From: Ascaris suum
Taxonomy: Eukaryota > Nematoda > Chromadorea > Rhabditida > Ascarididae
Assembly (NCBI GenBank): GCA_013433145.1
Contig: CM024174.1
Coordinates: 5,790,336-5,854,335 of the forward strand
Length of the DNA: 64,000 nt
Reading direction: 5' to 3'
Below the pieces are notes generated by a model. It searched no databases and was not told the DNA's origin. It saw nothing but the letters and a program-made list of their open reading frames with translations. Of this stretch, positions 35,901-47,300 are shown one piece after another. Numbering within the stretch: position 1 is the stretch's first letter; each line of letters opens with the position of its first letter. Position numbers and translations under genes: made by a program.

Positions 35901-38900
35901 GCTTTACGTTCTATTGGTGGTGAAGGCTTTAAAAGCGGTCGCTTGAACGACTAAAGGAGTTGTAATTTTTGTTCATCTGAAACATGGGCAAGCAACGAGA
36001 GGTCATTCATAATATCCTCATAATCCGTGCGTCAGTGACCGTGCTTTTCCTGTTCGACCTGTTTCGTTTCTTCGGCAGATTTTTTGTTTTGACATGACGA
36101 TGTTACAGACAAAGGAGACTGATCAAGCATTTTGCTTTTCAGGTTTTGCAACAAACTGTGGAATTTATGCGCTTATGCAAAGAGTTTGTGGTCGAAGGCT
36201 CAGTCGGGTACTGAGAGTCGTAAATCAATCCATCCGGCCGTAAGTTTGTTTAAGTTTTATTCTCATCTTTTCACCGCTGGAATTCTGCACGTGGAAAATG
36301 GGCCATGTGAAGAGTTTGAGAGGCAGAGTCACGAGCACCCTACATGGTTAGAAGTTAACCTGGCAATGTAAGGTGGTCGTTCAGTTGATCTACGAAGAGT
36401 CGATTGGACCCATTAGTAACTGCAAGAAATATTATTGAAATTTATGAAGCAATTTTGCATCTTTTATGCAAAGTTTGGTTGAAAAAAATTTTCAACGCAA
36501 ATAATTTGAATGTTGTTGCTGAAATTGGTATACTCAGAAGTTAAGGTAGGAAATCGAAATTCCGAAATTGAGTCTCCGTTTCGCATTGATAAAACATACC
36601 ACTTTTTGTGATTATCGTTCATTGCGATCGCAAGCTGAAAGCTGTGGAAGAGAGGGGCGCATATGCATTCATTAGTAGGCCATCGCCGCAATGTGGCTTC
36701 AAAAATTTCGGAAATTATAGAAAACGGATCCCTGCTTTGCATTTTATCGTCTTTTTTCATTAGTTTCATACAACGTTCTTCGTTGTGAATGGGAAGTTCT
36801 TTTGTTTAAAAGTTTTTATCCTCAAAGTTCTATCAAGCCACTGCCGATATTTGCCGCATGCTTCCGCCTTTCAATGTAATGCGGGATATAATATCTATGG
36901 TTTAGACGTTGAGGAGTTTTTGTTTATGCAAAGTGCTCGTTGAATTTTTTTGAACTTTCGCGAGCCCAGTTTCTTCCCCGCACGTTTTTTGCGCTTTGGT
37001 AGCTTATGTAGAAAGTGCAAACGGAAGCGCCAAATTAAGTCAGGTTTGTTTCATTCTTTCAGCTGCTTTCTTAAACCTTCATATATTGAAGGTGATTTGA
37101 GTCAGGTTCGGTTAATATGCTCAGTTTTGCACAGGAGAAAAAGTTTCAGGACCGGTGGATAAAGAGCTGTTTGAGTAACAGTCTTCAAGCGATGAACATG
37201 CGTATAGACGAGGGCAATGTCCACCTAGCGTTCGCTTCCATTCATAAATTTATTCTCGCCGACTTATGCGATGTTTATTTGGTCTGTGTAATCGTTTCTT
37301 TTTGTTTGCGGTATTTCTTGCAGTTGTTAATGATATTAGTTTAACTCTATATGAAAATGGCTAGATAGGGAACGTTATAAAGAGTTTTATTTTTTATTTT
37401 TCGACGAAAATTCTCAATTGAGTTGTCCTCAAACTTTTTATTTATTCAGTTGTCTAGCACTTCATCTTAGTTATACTGTGCTTGGCTAGTAACCCGTACA
37501 CTGCATTATAGTTTATTTAATTCGATTATTTCCGAAGTGTGCTTAAAGAATTTGACTTCTGCTAAGGTATATCAATAATGTAATGTTGTTTCAAAAAACA
37601 ATATAAAAGATGAGATAATACTATATATTTCATTTGTATTCTAGCAAATGATTTCCCATTATGCCGATCAGGTTTAATCCCATTATGCCGATCAGGTTTA
37701 ACCCTATTATGCCGATCAGGTTTAATCTCATTATGCCGATCAGGTTTAACAAAAATAGTTTGATATTTCGGCTTTATGCTTTGTGCTGACGTTCAGGTTG
37801 TTATTCATTATGATGTGAATTGTGTTTTTCAAGCGCTGGTCGACCACTTGTTATTGTTCATCTGTACGTCGATTTCCATTGCGCTATGTGTTGCCCATAT
37901 TCGCTCTCCAGTTTATTATATCCATATTATTCGAGTAACATTTATTATTCTATTTGATTACAGGAGACAACGAAAAAGGCGTTATGGAATAATGAAGAGA
38001 AACGTATCAACGAGATCGCAGTTGTTTTACGTGAAGTGATTGAGAAATCATTGATTGCACTATCGGTGTTCATGCCATTTGTGAGTGAATATCTTTTCGA
38101 GCAGATCAGAACGGACAACCGCCTTTGCATTTATGACCGTTATTTAGTAGAAGTGAGCTGTCTATTTGTTTTTTTTTATTATTATTGTTTTGCTCGGTGA
38201 GGGTTATTTTGTTCCGTGCTTTAATCTGCTTTGTGCACTTCAACTTATTAACTTATTTTTTGATCTCAGTGGGGGTCTGCCAATTATCTTATTATGCAAA
38301 TTTTTTAAGTTATGAAACTCACATTTTTGAACCTAATAATATTTACAAGTTTATTTTAGAACTTTTTGAAACGAAAGATCTTATCAGTGAATAATTTTTA
38401 GAATGAATTGAGTAGTGATGTGGATAACGAATTGGAGAGGAGAATGTCTGTTGGGCTGGCTATTGTTTCGACGATTCGCTCTTTGCGTCAGCAATTTGAA
38501 CTCCCAAATAAAATTCACTTGAATGGTAAATCGCTCTGTTTTCTTAAACAGTGAGATATCCTCTGCGTTTTAAAATGTATAAAAATAAATAACTCTTTAT
38601 GCTATTCACTTATGGTTGCTATCTAACAAACATTGTATCGCTAAGCAACGAAATATTGGTTTGAAGTGGAGGAATCACTCCGCCAACTCACACGCTCTGC
38701 TACTGCCATGCCTCCTTTCCGATGGTAATAATGTTTGTAGGGAAAACAGTTCTGTACAGGAGTATATTGTGATTACTCGTTCGATTGGCCAAATGAGCAC
38801 TAGATGACGTTTTGTTGAAATCAAATAGCGCAACTGTTTTTACCGTTAAGCGTTTTGAGAGAGTCAGTCTTGATGAAAGCTTATTGCAGTATCGATGCAT

Positions 38901-40238
38901 AGTGACACGCCAATGTTGAACGATGTCGAGGCAGTAATTTGCGATCTCGGCAATTTCTTTGTAACTTCATATAATAGTTTTCAATCACCGATCAAACAGA
39001 CTTCATTGGCTGTTCCTGTTTCGGGCCATTCAGTCGTACTTGGAGTTGAACTTCAGGTTCGTTTTCTTTTATCAACTTTCTTGTTGAAATATTGCGATGG
39101 TCAGTTGGTAATGACCAGCTGTTCCATAGTAAAATAGTGCACTGATAAAGGAGAGTGTGAAATATGGGAAGTCTTGGTTCTACAGTGGACTTGGTTCTTC
39201 CTAGCTGACACTGGGCTTGTCGCACAGTGGGCTTCTGCCTTAGTTGAGAATCCGTTCCCGTTGCCTTCGAATGATGATTTCCATTTGTTTGATGTGTTAA
39301 AAGTCTTGAGCTGCTCGTTTACAAGTAATGCGTCGTCGTTATGCGCTAACGAGTAATTCATGTGGACATAGTATTGTAGACTATTGATTAAGATATGATT
39401 TCATTTTGCTGGCTTCCACAGACATGGAAAAGGCAGAAACCTCTCTCTCCCTTCTCATTACTCTTCTAAACACAAAAAATTCATTTGGCGACGTCTGTAA
39501 TATTTTTCATATCGTTGAAGTTCAAGTGAAGATTTGATTTAGACAGAGTACAGCGACCTTATCCGTATGAGGATATTTGCTCAACTGGAGAAAGCAGAGC
39601 AGAGGAAGAGACAATTTGAAGCGAAAGCAGAGAAATATGAGAAGTTATGTATGAACGAAAATGCGAAGCAAAGTGTTCTCGAGAAGAATCGTCGAAAGGC
39701 AGCTCAGGTGAATGGTGCTTAAATCAGAAAAGCTGGTTAACTAGGAGGATTAATGACATTCAGAGAACTGAAGATGATAGACATGGCTTAGGGCACAGTA
39801 TGCCGGATATCAGCACTTGATGAAATAGTTCATTTTGATATTTCTTGTTTGCTGTTCAAAGGACTGCCTCATATATGCCATAATCTTTTCACTTGGCCCA
39901 CTTCATTTTTTTTTCTCTTAACGCAGTATAGTCGGTGACGTAGTTTGCAATTCCCTCTTTTCAAAGAATGTTTGAAACAACGTAATTGTCTGAGATCTAT
40001 GTATCAAGAGAGGAATTACCGTGTCGAGGATAATGGAGTCGCAGAGCTCTCAATCGGTAATTTCTGAGTTTCAGGTTACGTCCTACTAGCGAATAACGTC
40101 CTAGATTTTCTTTTTAATATTTGTGACAATGTTGTATTTCAGGCGAGACATGTAGCGATGGGAATGGTTGATGAAATAGCGAAACTCAGGAATTTGTTAC
40201 ATCGAACGGAACAGACTTCAGTAATGGGTTCTCACTAA
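23548..40238 (+). CDS. VARS2: Valyl-tRNA synthetase (VARS2-like), 22 placed exons; start not placed
   Basis: Charges tRNA-Val with valine. Exons: 23548-~23642, 23881-23982, 24887-24995, 25926-26068, 26864-26945, 27448-27564, 28436-28563, 29118-29305, 30041-30210, 31334-31510, 32323-32450, 33408-33547, 34123-34225, 34787-34968, 35329-35476, 36143-36239, 37135-37281, 37964-38152, 38402-38525, 38890-39056, 39543-39707, 40143-40238 (stop TAA). From 23881 on, every junction keeps frame; roughly 1000 residues. Landmarks are [17 protein letters not shown] (HIGH), the CP1 editing domain, [20 protein letters not shown], the anticodon-binding helices (RFCNKLWNL) and a charged C-terminal coiled coil. 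[10 protein letters not shown] and [10 protein letters not shown] resemble VARS2 more than cytosolic VARS1, so a mitochondrial enzyme is likely. No targeting peptide is seen because the first exon is not placed. The end of the first placed exon is uncertain (23628 or 23642). An AATAAA lies 154 bases past the stop. Confidence 0.95.
24887..26068 (+). other. VARS2: ValRS HIGH-motif exons
   Basis: Exon 24887-24995 encodes the class I signature LHLGHALT (HIGH equivalent), which binds ATP. Exon 25926-26068 continues [20 protein letters not shown]. Most ValRS proteins have a Pro-Gly before the x-D-H-A-G; here the residues are H-V-G. A phase-0 AAG acceptor at 25925 gives this reading. A TAG acceptor lies 15 bases later at 25938-25940 but would break the phase with the preceding exon. 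Confidence 0.93.
28436..30210 (+). other. VARS2: ValRS CP1 editing-domain exons
   Basis: Exons 28436-28563, 29118-29305 and 30041-30210 encode most of the CP1 domain, which hydrolyses mischarged Thr-tRNA-Val. Visible motifs are [20 protein letters not shown] and [20 protein letters not shown]; the second matches the family's G-T-G-x-V-K-x-T-P-A-H-D with Ser for Ala. All three junctions keep frame. Confidence 0.92.
34787..34968 (+). other. VARS2: ValRS KMSKS-motif exon
   Basis: Encodes [20 protein letters not shown] followed by [15 protein letters not shown] is the second class I catalytic signature and stabilises the aminoacylation transition state. The exon starts with one base completing an Arg codon and ends on a single G, both matching their neighbours (34225 and 35329). 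Confidence 0.95.
37657..37750. repeat. 24-bp minisatellite, four copies
   Basis: Unit CATTATGCCGATCAGGTTTA plus four variable bases, starting at 37657, 37681, 37705 and 37729; the last copy is 22 bp. The 20-bp core is nearly invariant, so the array is young or homogenised. It sits in the ValRS intron between 37282 and 37963. Confidence 0.95.
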
Positions 40239-40391
40239 TGATCTCGCTAGCATGTCGTTTGCCTCTTGATGTCGGAATGTCTTGTCGTGACGAACTGCTC
40301 AGTGTGATTTCAAGAGATTTTGCTGGTTTATTGTGCTTGTTTTGTTTGCTAATGAAATTTTATTAGAGAATATTTTGTTATTTTATGGCGT

Positions 40392-40397
40392 AATAAA
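40392..40397 (+). terminator. VARS2: Poly(A) signal AATAAA of ValRS
   Basis: First canonical AATAAA after the ValRS stop codon, 154 bases downstream. That is a normal 3' UTR length for a nematode gene. The cleavage site cannot be fixed by eye. Confidence 0.55.
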
Positions 40398-41321
40398 TAA
40401 TATATTCATAGTGAGTGCTGAATGTCATCTATGGAGAATGATGGAGCGTTTGCCTATCGCGCTTCTCTTATATTGTTCTATTTGTGGGTATGTTAGCGTG
40501 TTTGAGGGATAATGTCAAGAATTACATCAGCTAAAGGCCTTTTGGCTGACGAAAGTGCGGTTCTAATGGGGCGTTTAATTTTTGTGAAGTATTTGAAGTT
40601 TGGACGCACAAAGTCGCAGAGACCGGTTTTTTTGTTGATCCTTGAAATTTGGCCATAATTTGAAGAGCATCTCAGAAATAATTAGGTGTTGGTGAGCTCT
40701 TATAAAGCAGAAGGGAACTGCACATACGGCATTGGCAAAAACATTTGGATTTGATTATGAGAGTGGTGTTAGCAGCACTTACAGATTTGGTTATTATAAA
40801 GGCAATGGAACATGGCAATTCTGAGCTAAGTTCCATTTTTTCGAGTTGTAGAGACTATCGCTTCCGGATTGGGTGAATTCTGTTATGTGTCTCTCTGTAG
40901 TGCTGCAGAAAAAGCATTGAAATCCTGTATTATATGGAAGTTTTTGCGCAAAGAAAGCTTGATGCGCTCTCATACGCTTCTGCACTTGCTCTGATGGGAA
41001 TCCGTTGTCGAAGCAAGCCTTGTTCCCCAAGTGTATATGCATTCATATGCGGTGCTATCCTGGTTATTTAAGAGGTAGGGGTGCTAATGGGTTTGATTAT
41101 CGAAGATCGCAGCTGTTACAGTTCCGTTAGGCTTCTTGACTCCCTTTGGCCTTCCCTCCTGGTCTAACATGCCATCAAGCTTGTTTTGGTTTCGAGGTTA
41201 CTGCCATTAGAGTTAATAGTGATGGAGGGCCATGCAGAAGTAGTATTCGCCATTAGCTCGAAGTATCGCATATTCAGGTAAACAGGAAGAAAATAGTCGT
41301 TGGTTGTACGATTGGAACGAT
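40398..41321. other. ValRS-ALG12 spacer
   Basis: About 0.9 kb after the ValRS poly(A) signal with no supported exon. Open frames on the minus strand (40794-41042, 41164-41397) have no recognisable domain. TATTCAG at 41271-41277 is a good 3' splice site only 44 bases upstream of the ALG12 ATG. That position suits an outron or spliced-leader acceptor. Confidence 0.5.
41271..41277 (+). promoter_or_regulatory. ALG12: Possible trans-splice acceptor for ALG12
   Basis: TATTCAG followed by GTAAACAG lies 44 bases before the ATG at 41322. Nematode mRNAs commonly receive a spliced leader at such a site. An alternative is a cis intron from an unseen 5' UTR exon. This is inference from position and sequence only. 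Confidence 0.35.
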
Positions 41322-44300
41322 ATGGACAACATCTATAATACGGAATGGCTTCTGTTATTAGCGCTTTTGGTGCACGTAATAATGGCACCGTGCACAAAAG
41401 TCGAAGAAAGCTTCAACGTTCAAGCAACACACGACCTTCTCTATCACAACTTCAATATTTCTGCGGTTCGTTATTTGCCAGCATTCCACTTCACTTTCTA
41501 TAATTGAGGATTGCGTGTTGGTAATGTGAGGATGTTACGGAGAAATGAATGAGAGAAGATTTTCTCCTTGAGCAGGTTCCAAAGGTTTCTGTGGAAAAGT
41601 TGCACTCCTGTTCCTGTGATTTCAATAAAAGATGGGAACTGATTGCGGAAGAAAATCATGCCTATTTGCGAGTTTTATGTAGAATTCGTGAAAGGAAGGT
41701 GTGATGGGCATGGATTGGATGAAGCATTAAATCCGTAGTGGTCGGGATTGATCCGATTCATGAACGAGACGTCTGGCAGAATTTTTTGAGCGAGAGGAAA
41801 GCACTTACAAGGCGAGGTCTTTTATATGGTCGGCATTCTATAATTAGTAAGAACTGTTTACTGGTCGGGTTATTTGCATTTCACTTGTCGTAGAAGCTTT
41901 TTATTGTCATTTTAGAAACTTTTATGAATTAATGTTCATAAGGATCAAATGTAAATTCTTTCTGATGAGTTTTTATATTGTTTTATTCTCATTCGTACTA
42001 TACTTGGTAAATTTCAGTACGATCATCATGACTTTCCTGGCGTAGTACCAAGAACGTTTATGGGCCCCATTGTATTGAGTTCGATTCTTATCCCGATTAT
42101 CAAAGCACTTCAATGGTGGGATGCACCGAAATACTGGAGCCTTTTTGCAGGTCCTGCTAAAGTTTATTTTGATTTATGCACCCATATATCTTTGGTGTTT
42201 AAAAAATGCGTCATTCTCATTTGGTGGCTGATTTAATTGTGAGCAACATTTTGGCAGCATTGAAATTTACACTCATCGCAAGTTCAGAGTGAAGAAGTTG
42301 TTGTCGTCATCCGTTCTGGACAATAAAAGGGGCCTCTTTGAAAACTTGTCTGCATTCATTTCAACATCATAAAAGAAGCTATATCGAGCCACATGTAACA
42401 CGCATTGTGAGAAGAAAATGGACGTTTATTTTTGTCATTCTTATTCATAGCACCATGTGAGTTGAGGCGAAGCTTATAATATTGCAGTGCGTATTGCCCT
42501 TGGTATGGCAGTATTACTGTGTTTTTCGAACTTCGCAAGATGCGTAGAAAAGCATTTTGGTCGACAGACGGGCGAGTTCTTGAGGTTTAGTTCTTCGAAT
42601 TCTCTTCATTTTTTCTAAACTTTAGCACCAACCAATCGCTGTTGCGATGCCTTACTAACTGAGCGATTTGTATCTTAATGGATCGGTGATGGGTGCGGTG
42701 ATCGGTAGCCAAAGTGCTGCAGTTTGTTCGTTTCAAAATAGAACGCCGAGTATGAATTAGAGGGAGCTGGTTATCGAGGTATCGCTTGAAGTTGCAATGC
42801 TGTGCTAGCCAGTGGGCGCTTCTGTAGATACACCTTGCGGTACCAGATGGTAGTCGATTGGTGCAACCAAGCTGCACTGATAGGCTGCTGTGGTGAAAAT
42901 TTGTTATCTAAAAGGAAAGTCAGATTATTCACTGTAATCTGCCGAAATCTGGTGTGTTCTTTCGAAATGGTATTGGAAGGTGTTATCAAAAATCTTCAAC
43001 GGCTTATGTTGGAAACTTCGACACTGAAAAGAGTTAGCAGTAGAAAAGTTGCAAAATAAAAAGAGACTTTTAGAAAGGATGAATTGTTGGATCATGTACT
43101 GTGGGAATTTTACTTTTTGATTTCAGACTGATTACGGCAACGCAGTTCCATTTTCTCTTCTACTCATCGAGGCCATTACCGAACACATTTGCGTTGATTG
43201 GAGGTTTGTGAAACAATTTTGGATGTTTTTTATGCGCGATTTAATTCTCGTAAAAATTTCTCAGTCGTAATAGTGATAGTGGAATCAAAATTTTTCATTG
43301 GATGTCTAGAGTATTTATGCAAGCGGCAGTGTGCTCTCTCGGTGAACTACTAGATTCATGGTTGTATTGTATGGCTCACGCTGCTCCCTTTCCTCATTGG
43401 ATTCTTTTAAACGAGATGAATTTTCACATCGTTTGTCCATAGCTGCTTGAAAGTGTGGTGGTAGTAGAATCTAGTTTCACCTTCGATCTCCCTCTCGTCA
43501 TGTTTATCCCTCACCTTCTCTCTGACCATTTTCTGTTGCCTATTGTCTGTGCTTCTAAGTGATGTGGCCCGGCCATCTGGAAAATTGAGGACTAACAAGT
43601 AGACGGCCGATGAGAAGTAGCGGTCTTGGCATTCTTCAGATGCCCTTTGCTCATTTCTATATTGTTTGTTATGTTTGCGTTCAACAGGTACAATCGAGCA
43701 TAAGCTATCAAATCTCGATAATATATCTAATTGTTCTTTTTTTGTCAGGGAGATGGGAAGGAGGGAGAGGAGAGGGGAGAGCAATGACTCTTATGAGAAA
43801 ACTGTTGGCATTGAAGTCGGAACGTTCACTGATCCTCAAATGGATTGTGCACTCTAATATACATTACAGTTAGGCAGCAGCGCAGCTTATAATTTCCGTA
43901 ACTCGTTCCTCTTTCGTTTCACTGAACGTCTTCGAAGTGGTAAGTTGTGAAAATCCGTCGGATAATAGCAGTCCAACTAAGCACCCGGCCTCACTTGAAG
44001 GGCAATGAGCAGTCGGACCAAGTAAACGCAACTGCATAAACGAATTGGAGGGCAAAATAAAAAACGAATCACCAGTAATCAATGCAAAATGTTTTCGAAA
44101 GTCCACTAATGCATAATGCAGTCCGAGCAAATGCAATAAACAGGCGAGCACGGACGCCGATTTTGGGATGTATAACTAATTTTCAGCGTTATTGGTCTAT
44201 CAGCTGTGGTTGGATGGCAACTGGGTATGGGCGGTTCGTGTGGCGACCGCATCTGCCGCTCTTTTCCGATGTGAGTTGGTGTTGTTGTTTGTACCGATTT

Positions 44301-47300
44301 TTATTGTTCCAATATTGCGTGGCACATTGCCACTGCTCGGTCGAAAGGGCGCTATCTTTAACGGCTTCCTCGCACTGTTACTCACCTTAGGTAAGTTGTT
44401 CTTGTTTTATTTCTTTTCTATTGTTTTTTTGTTTTTATCTTTGATCCATGCAGGTGGCGTTTAATTGGAGGTTTTGGTATATTATCGGTAACAATTCCTC
44501 TGTTAATATTTTTGGAGCGGCGAAGATGGGGAGTTAAAAATGAACGGAGTCCATGAGCCAGAAAGTGTCGGTAAATAAGATGAGAAAGTCAGAGGTGACT
44601 GAATGTAAAATCCGACGTGAAGTTCTAGAAAATAATTGTCCTTGACCAGTTTCAACCAATTTTTGTTTAATTGATTTGCTGTTATCAAAAAATTCTCCAG
44701 TCTGTTCCTTTTCTCACTTTTTTCTCCGTTTAGCCATCAGAATGTATCATTTGAAGTTTTTAATTTTTTGAATGGCAAATAATGATACGTTCATATGCAT
44801 TACTTTAATTGATTATATGTGCAAATTGATAATACATTCATATGTGTTCGTCATCGGCGAACGTAGAATAATTCTGAAACAATAGGCATGTGAATATATC
44901 CAATCTAATTACGTATATACTTATGCAAAATTTTCTAATTTCAAGTCGTTATACTTGAATGTTTGAGTTTTTAATTGAGTGTATCCACTGATATTTTGAT
45001 ATTAGAGGATTATTTATCTGGCACAACTTGAATATGAACTGTTGTATTGTGTCGGCTTGCCTGTTGAAGGAATAACGGTACCGATCGACTCGCTCTTATG
45101 GAGACGATGGTTGTGGCCCGAGGGAGAAGTATGGTGGTTCAACGTTGTATTAAACAGGAGTAAGGAGTATGGGGTTTGTCTCTGATATTATTTATGTCAT
45201 TCAAAAGCGGTCACATGCTATCTGTTTTTTGTTGTTGTTGAAATGGGGAGTACAGGCGAGTGGACGAATTTTATTTGAGTGCACTTATTGAAATGATTGA
45301 CTCAATTAAAAGGTAATTCTGTAATTACTAGTTATTTATATTCGTTTCGTAGTGCAATTGCATAGAAGTTGTAACAGCTTCTCGCGATCGATCTGACAGC
45401 GTCATATTCCTTTGAAGTTTCTTATTAAAATTTATGAACATTTTTTAGAATGTATTGGTTAAAAGTTTGTTCAATATTTATTCACCTTGTACGGTTTCTT
45501 TTTTGGTAAAATTTATCTTTGGTTATGTGCGGACTTCGGATTTTCTGGATGAATCGAGGCGATTTATTAATTCATTATTTTCTTATTGTTGTCCATTCCT
45601 TAATTACTTATGAGTGTTACTAAGTGTTTTTGTTTATTACCTTTTTAACCTTTTTATTGTTGAGTACTTATTGATTCGGAATTCGAGGAGAGGGAGGCTT
45701 TAATTCATTGATGTTTGGGGGGGGGGCAATTTTTGTTGATTCCTCCCATAGGGCTGGATTTTTGATGATAGATGATAAAAAGTTGATGCAGTGCTTGTTT
45801 ATTATTTATTTAGGTGATGCCTTACCTTTGGTATTTCTATTCGGCTCTTCCGCGTGCACTTTTAGCTTCGCTAATTGCGGTTCCAGCTGGCGTTATCGTT
45901 GGTTGGTCATTATTCATTTTTTATTACTTATAGTTTTTTGTTAATTGAATTTCGTATTTTGTTGTTTCCCTTTGTTATCGTTTTAGTCAAGCATTGTTAT
46001 TATTTCATTAATTGCTTAATGTTTAGCGTAGTTATTGATACTGCAGTCTAAATAGGTTGTTTAAGCTTCTGGAGTTTGAGCCTGGATTTATTTTCCTCCA
46101 CCCCTCCCCATCCTTCCAGTTTTACCATCTCATCTGCATTTCTCTCTCGGACGTTCATCGCAAGGTGCATCGTTTCAGCGGGATTAACTTAAGTTTTGAA
46201 TCGATGTTTTCATTATATTTGTTAATTGCGACGATTTTTGCATAATAGAATTTTGATAATGAAAAGTAGGTAAGTAATGGAGTGATTATCTTAACAGAGC
46301 GATAATGATTGATTGGATGGTGGTTGGAGGTAATATTTTTAATGAGAACATTGCAGATCGAAGGCTGATTCCAGTCGTATTCCCTATTCTCGCCTATATA
46401 GGAATGTATTCATTTCTTCCACATAAAGAGCTCAGATTTATTGTTTATGCATTTCCGATGCTGAATGTAGCGGCGGCCGCATTCTGTGCACGATTGTAAG
46501 TATTTTTATGGTTGTTTCCTGTAGTTTTGCAGCGTATCACATCGTTCGTTGAATTATTTTACAGCGATTATTTTCGTTCTCGCTCCCTTTTAATTTTCTT
46601 CGATTCGTTGTGAGCGTTATATTTAAAGGCGAAAATTGGCAATCAACGGTATGTTTACGGTTGAGGGCGATAATTGACAGCCATACTGTTCAAGTGCGCC
46701 CTAGGAAAGTTTTTCATTATTACAGCTAGTGTTGTTTTGCAGTTTATTGTGATTTGAGTGTTCAGTTTGTGACTGTGATTGATTGTTACTGATTTGTTCG
46801 CGTTAGATTAGTTGCGGATTAATTTTGTTCGAGGGAACTCAGTAGAAGTATTTTTATTAAGCAATGACTCTAATTTATTAAACATTTCAACATTTGCTGT
46901 GAACATCGTAATCTATCGACTGTTCGGTAGTAAAGGGCTGTGCGAGGAGCAAATATTAGATAAATTGTTTCATAAAATTGTTAATGAGGCTTTGCTTCTC
47001 AATTTTGTTTTGCGTCTTCAGTATATTAAGAGTCAGTTAAATAACGCATCGTCGTGTTGATTGATTGAATAGTCATTGCACACACTCGACAAATGGCAGT
47101 CACAAGCAGATGAGCCATTAAAATAACTATCGTTTCGATTCATTCATTTGTCTTTTCTTATTGTTGTTTTTTTCTTGTAATTTTGAATGCCATTTCTTAC
47201 AATTCAAATTAGGTATTTTTGACCAAGGCTGTGTTCTTCTTTGATTTAAGTGGCTTAAATATGCTGCAAGCAACAGGACGGATGCTAGAATAGTGCGTAC

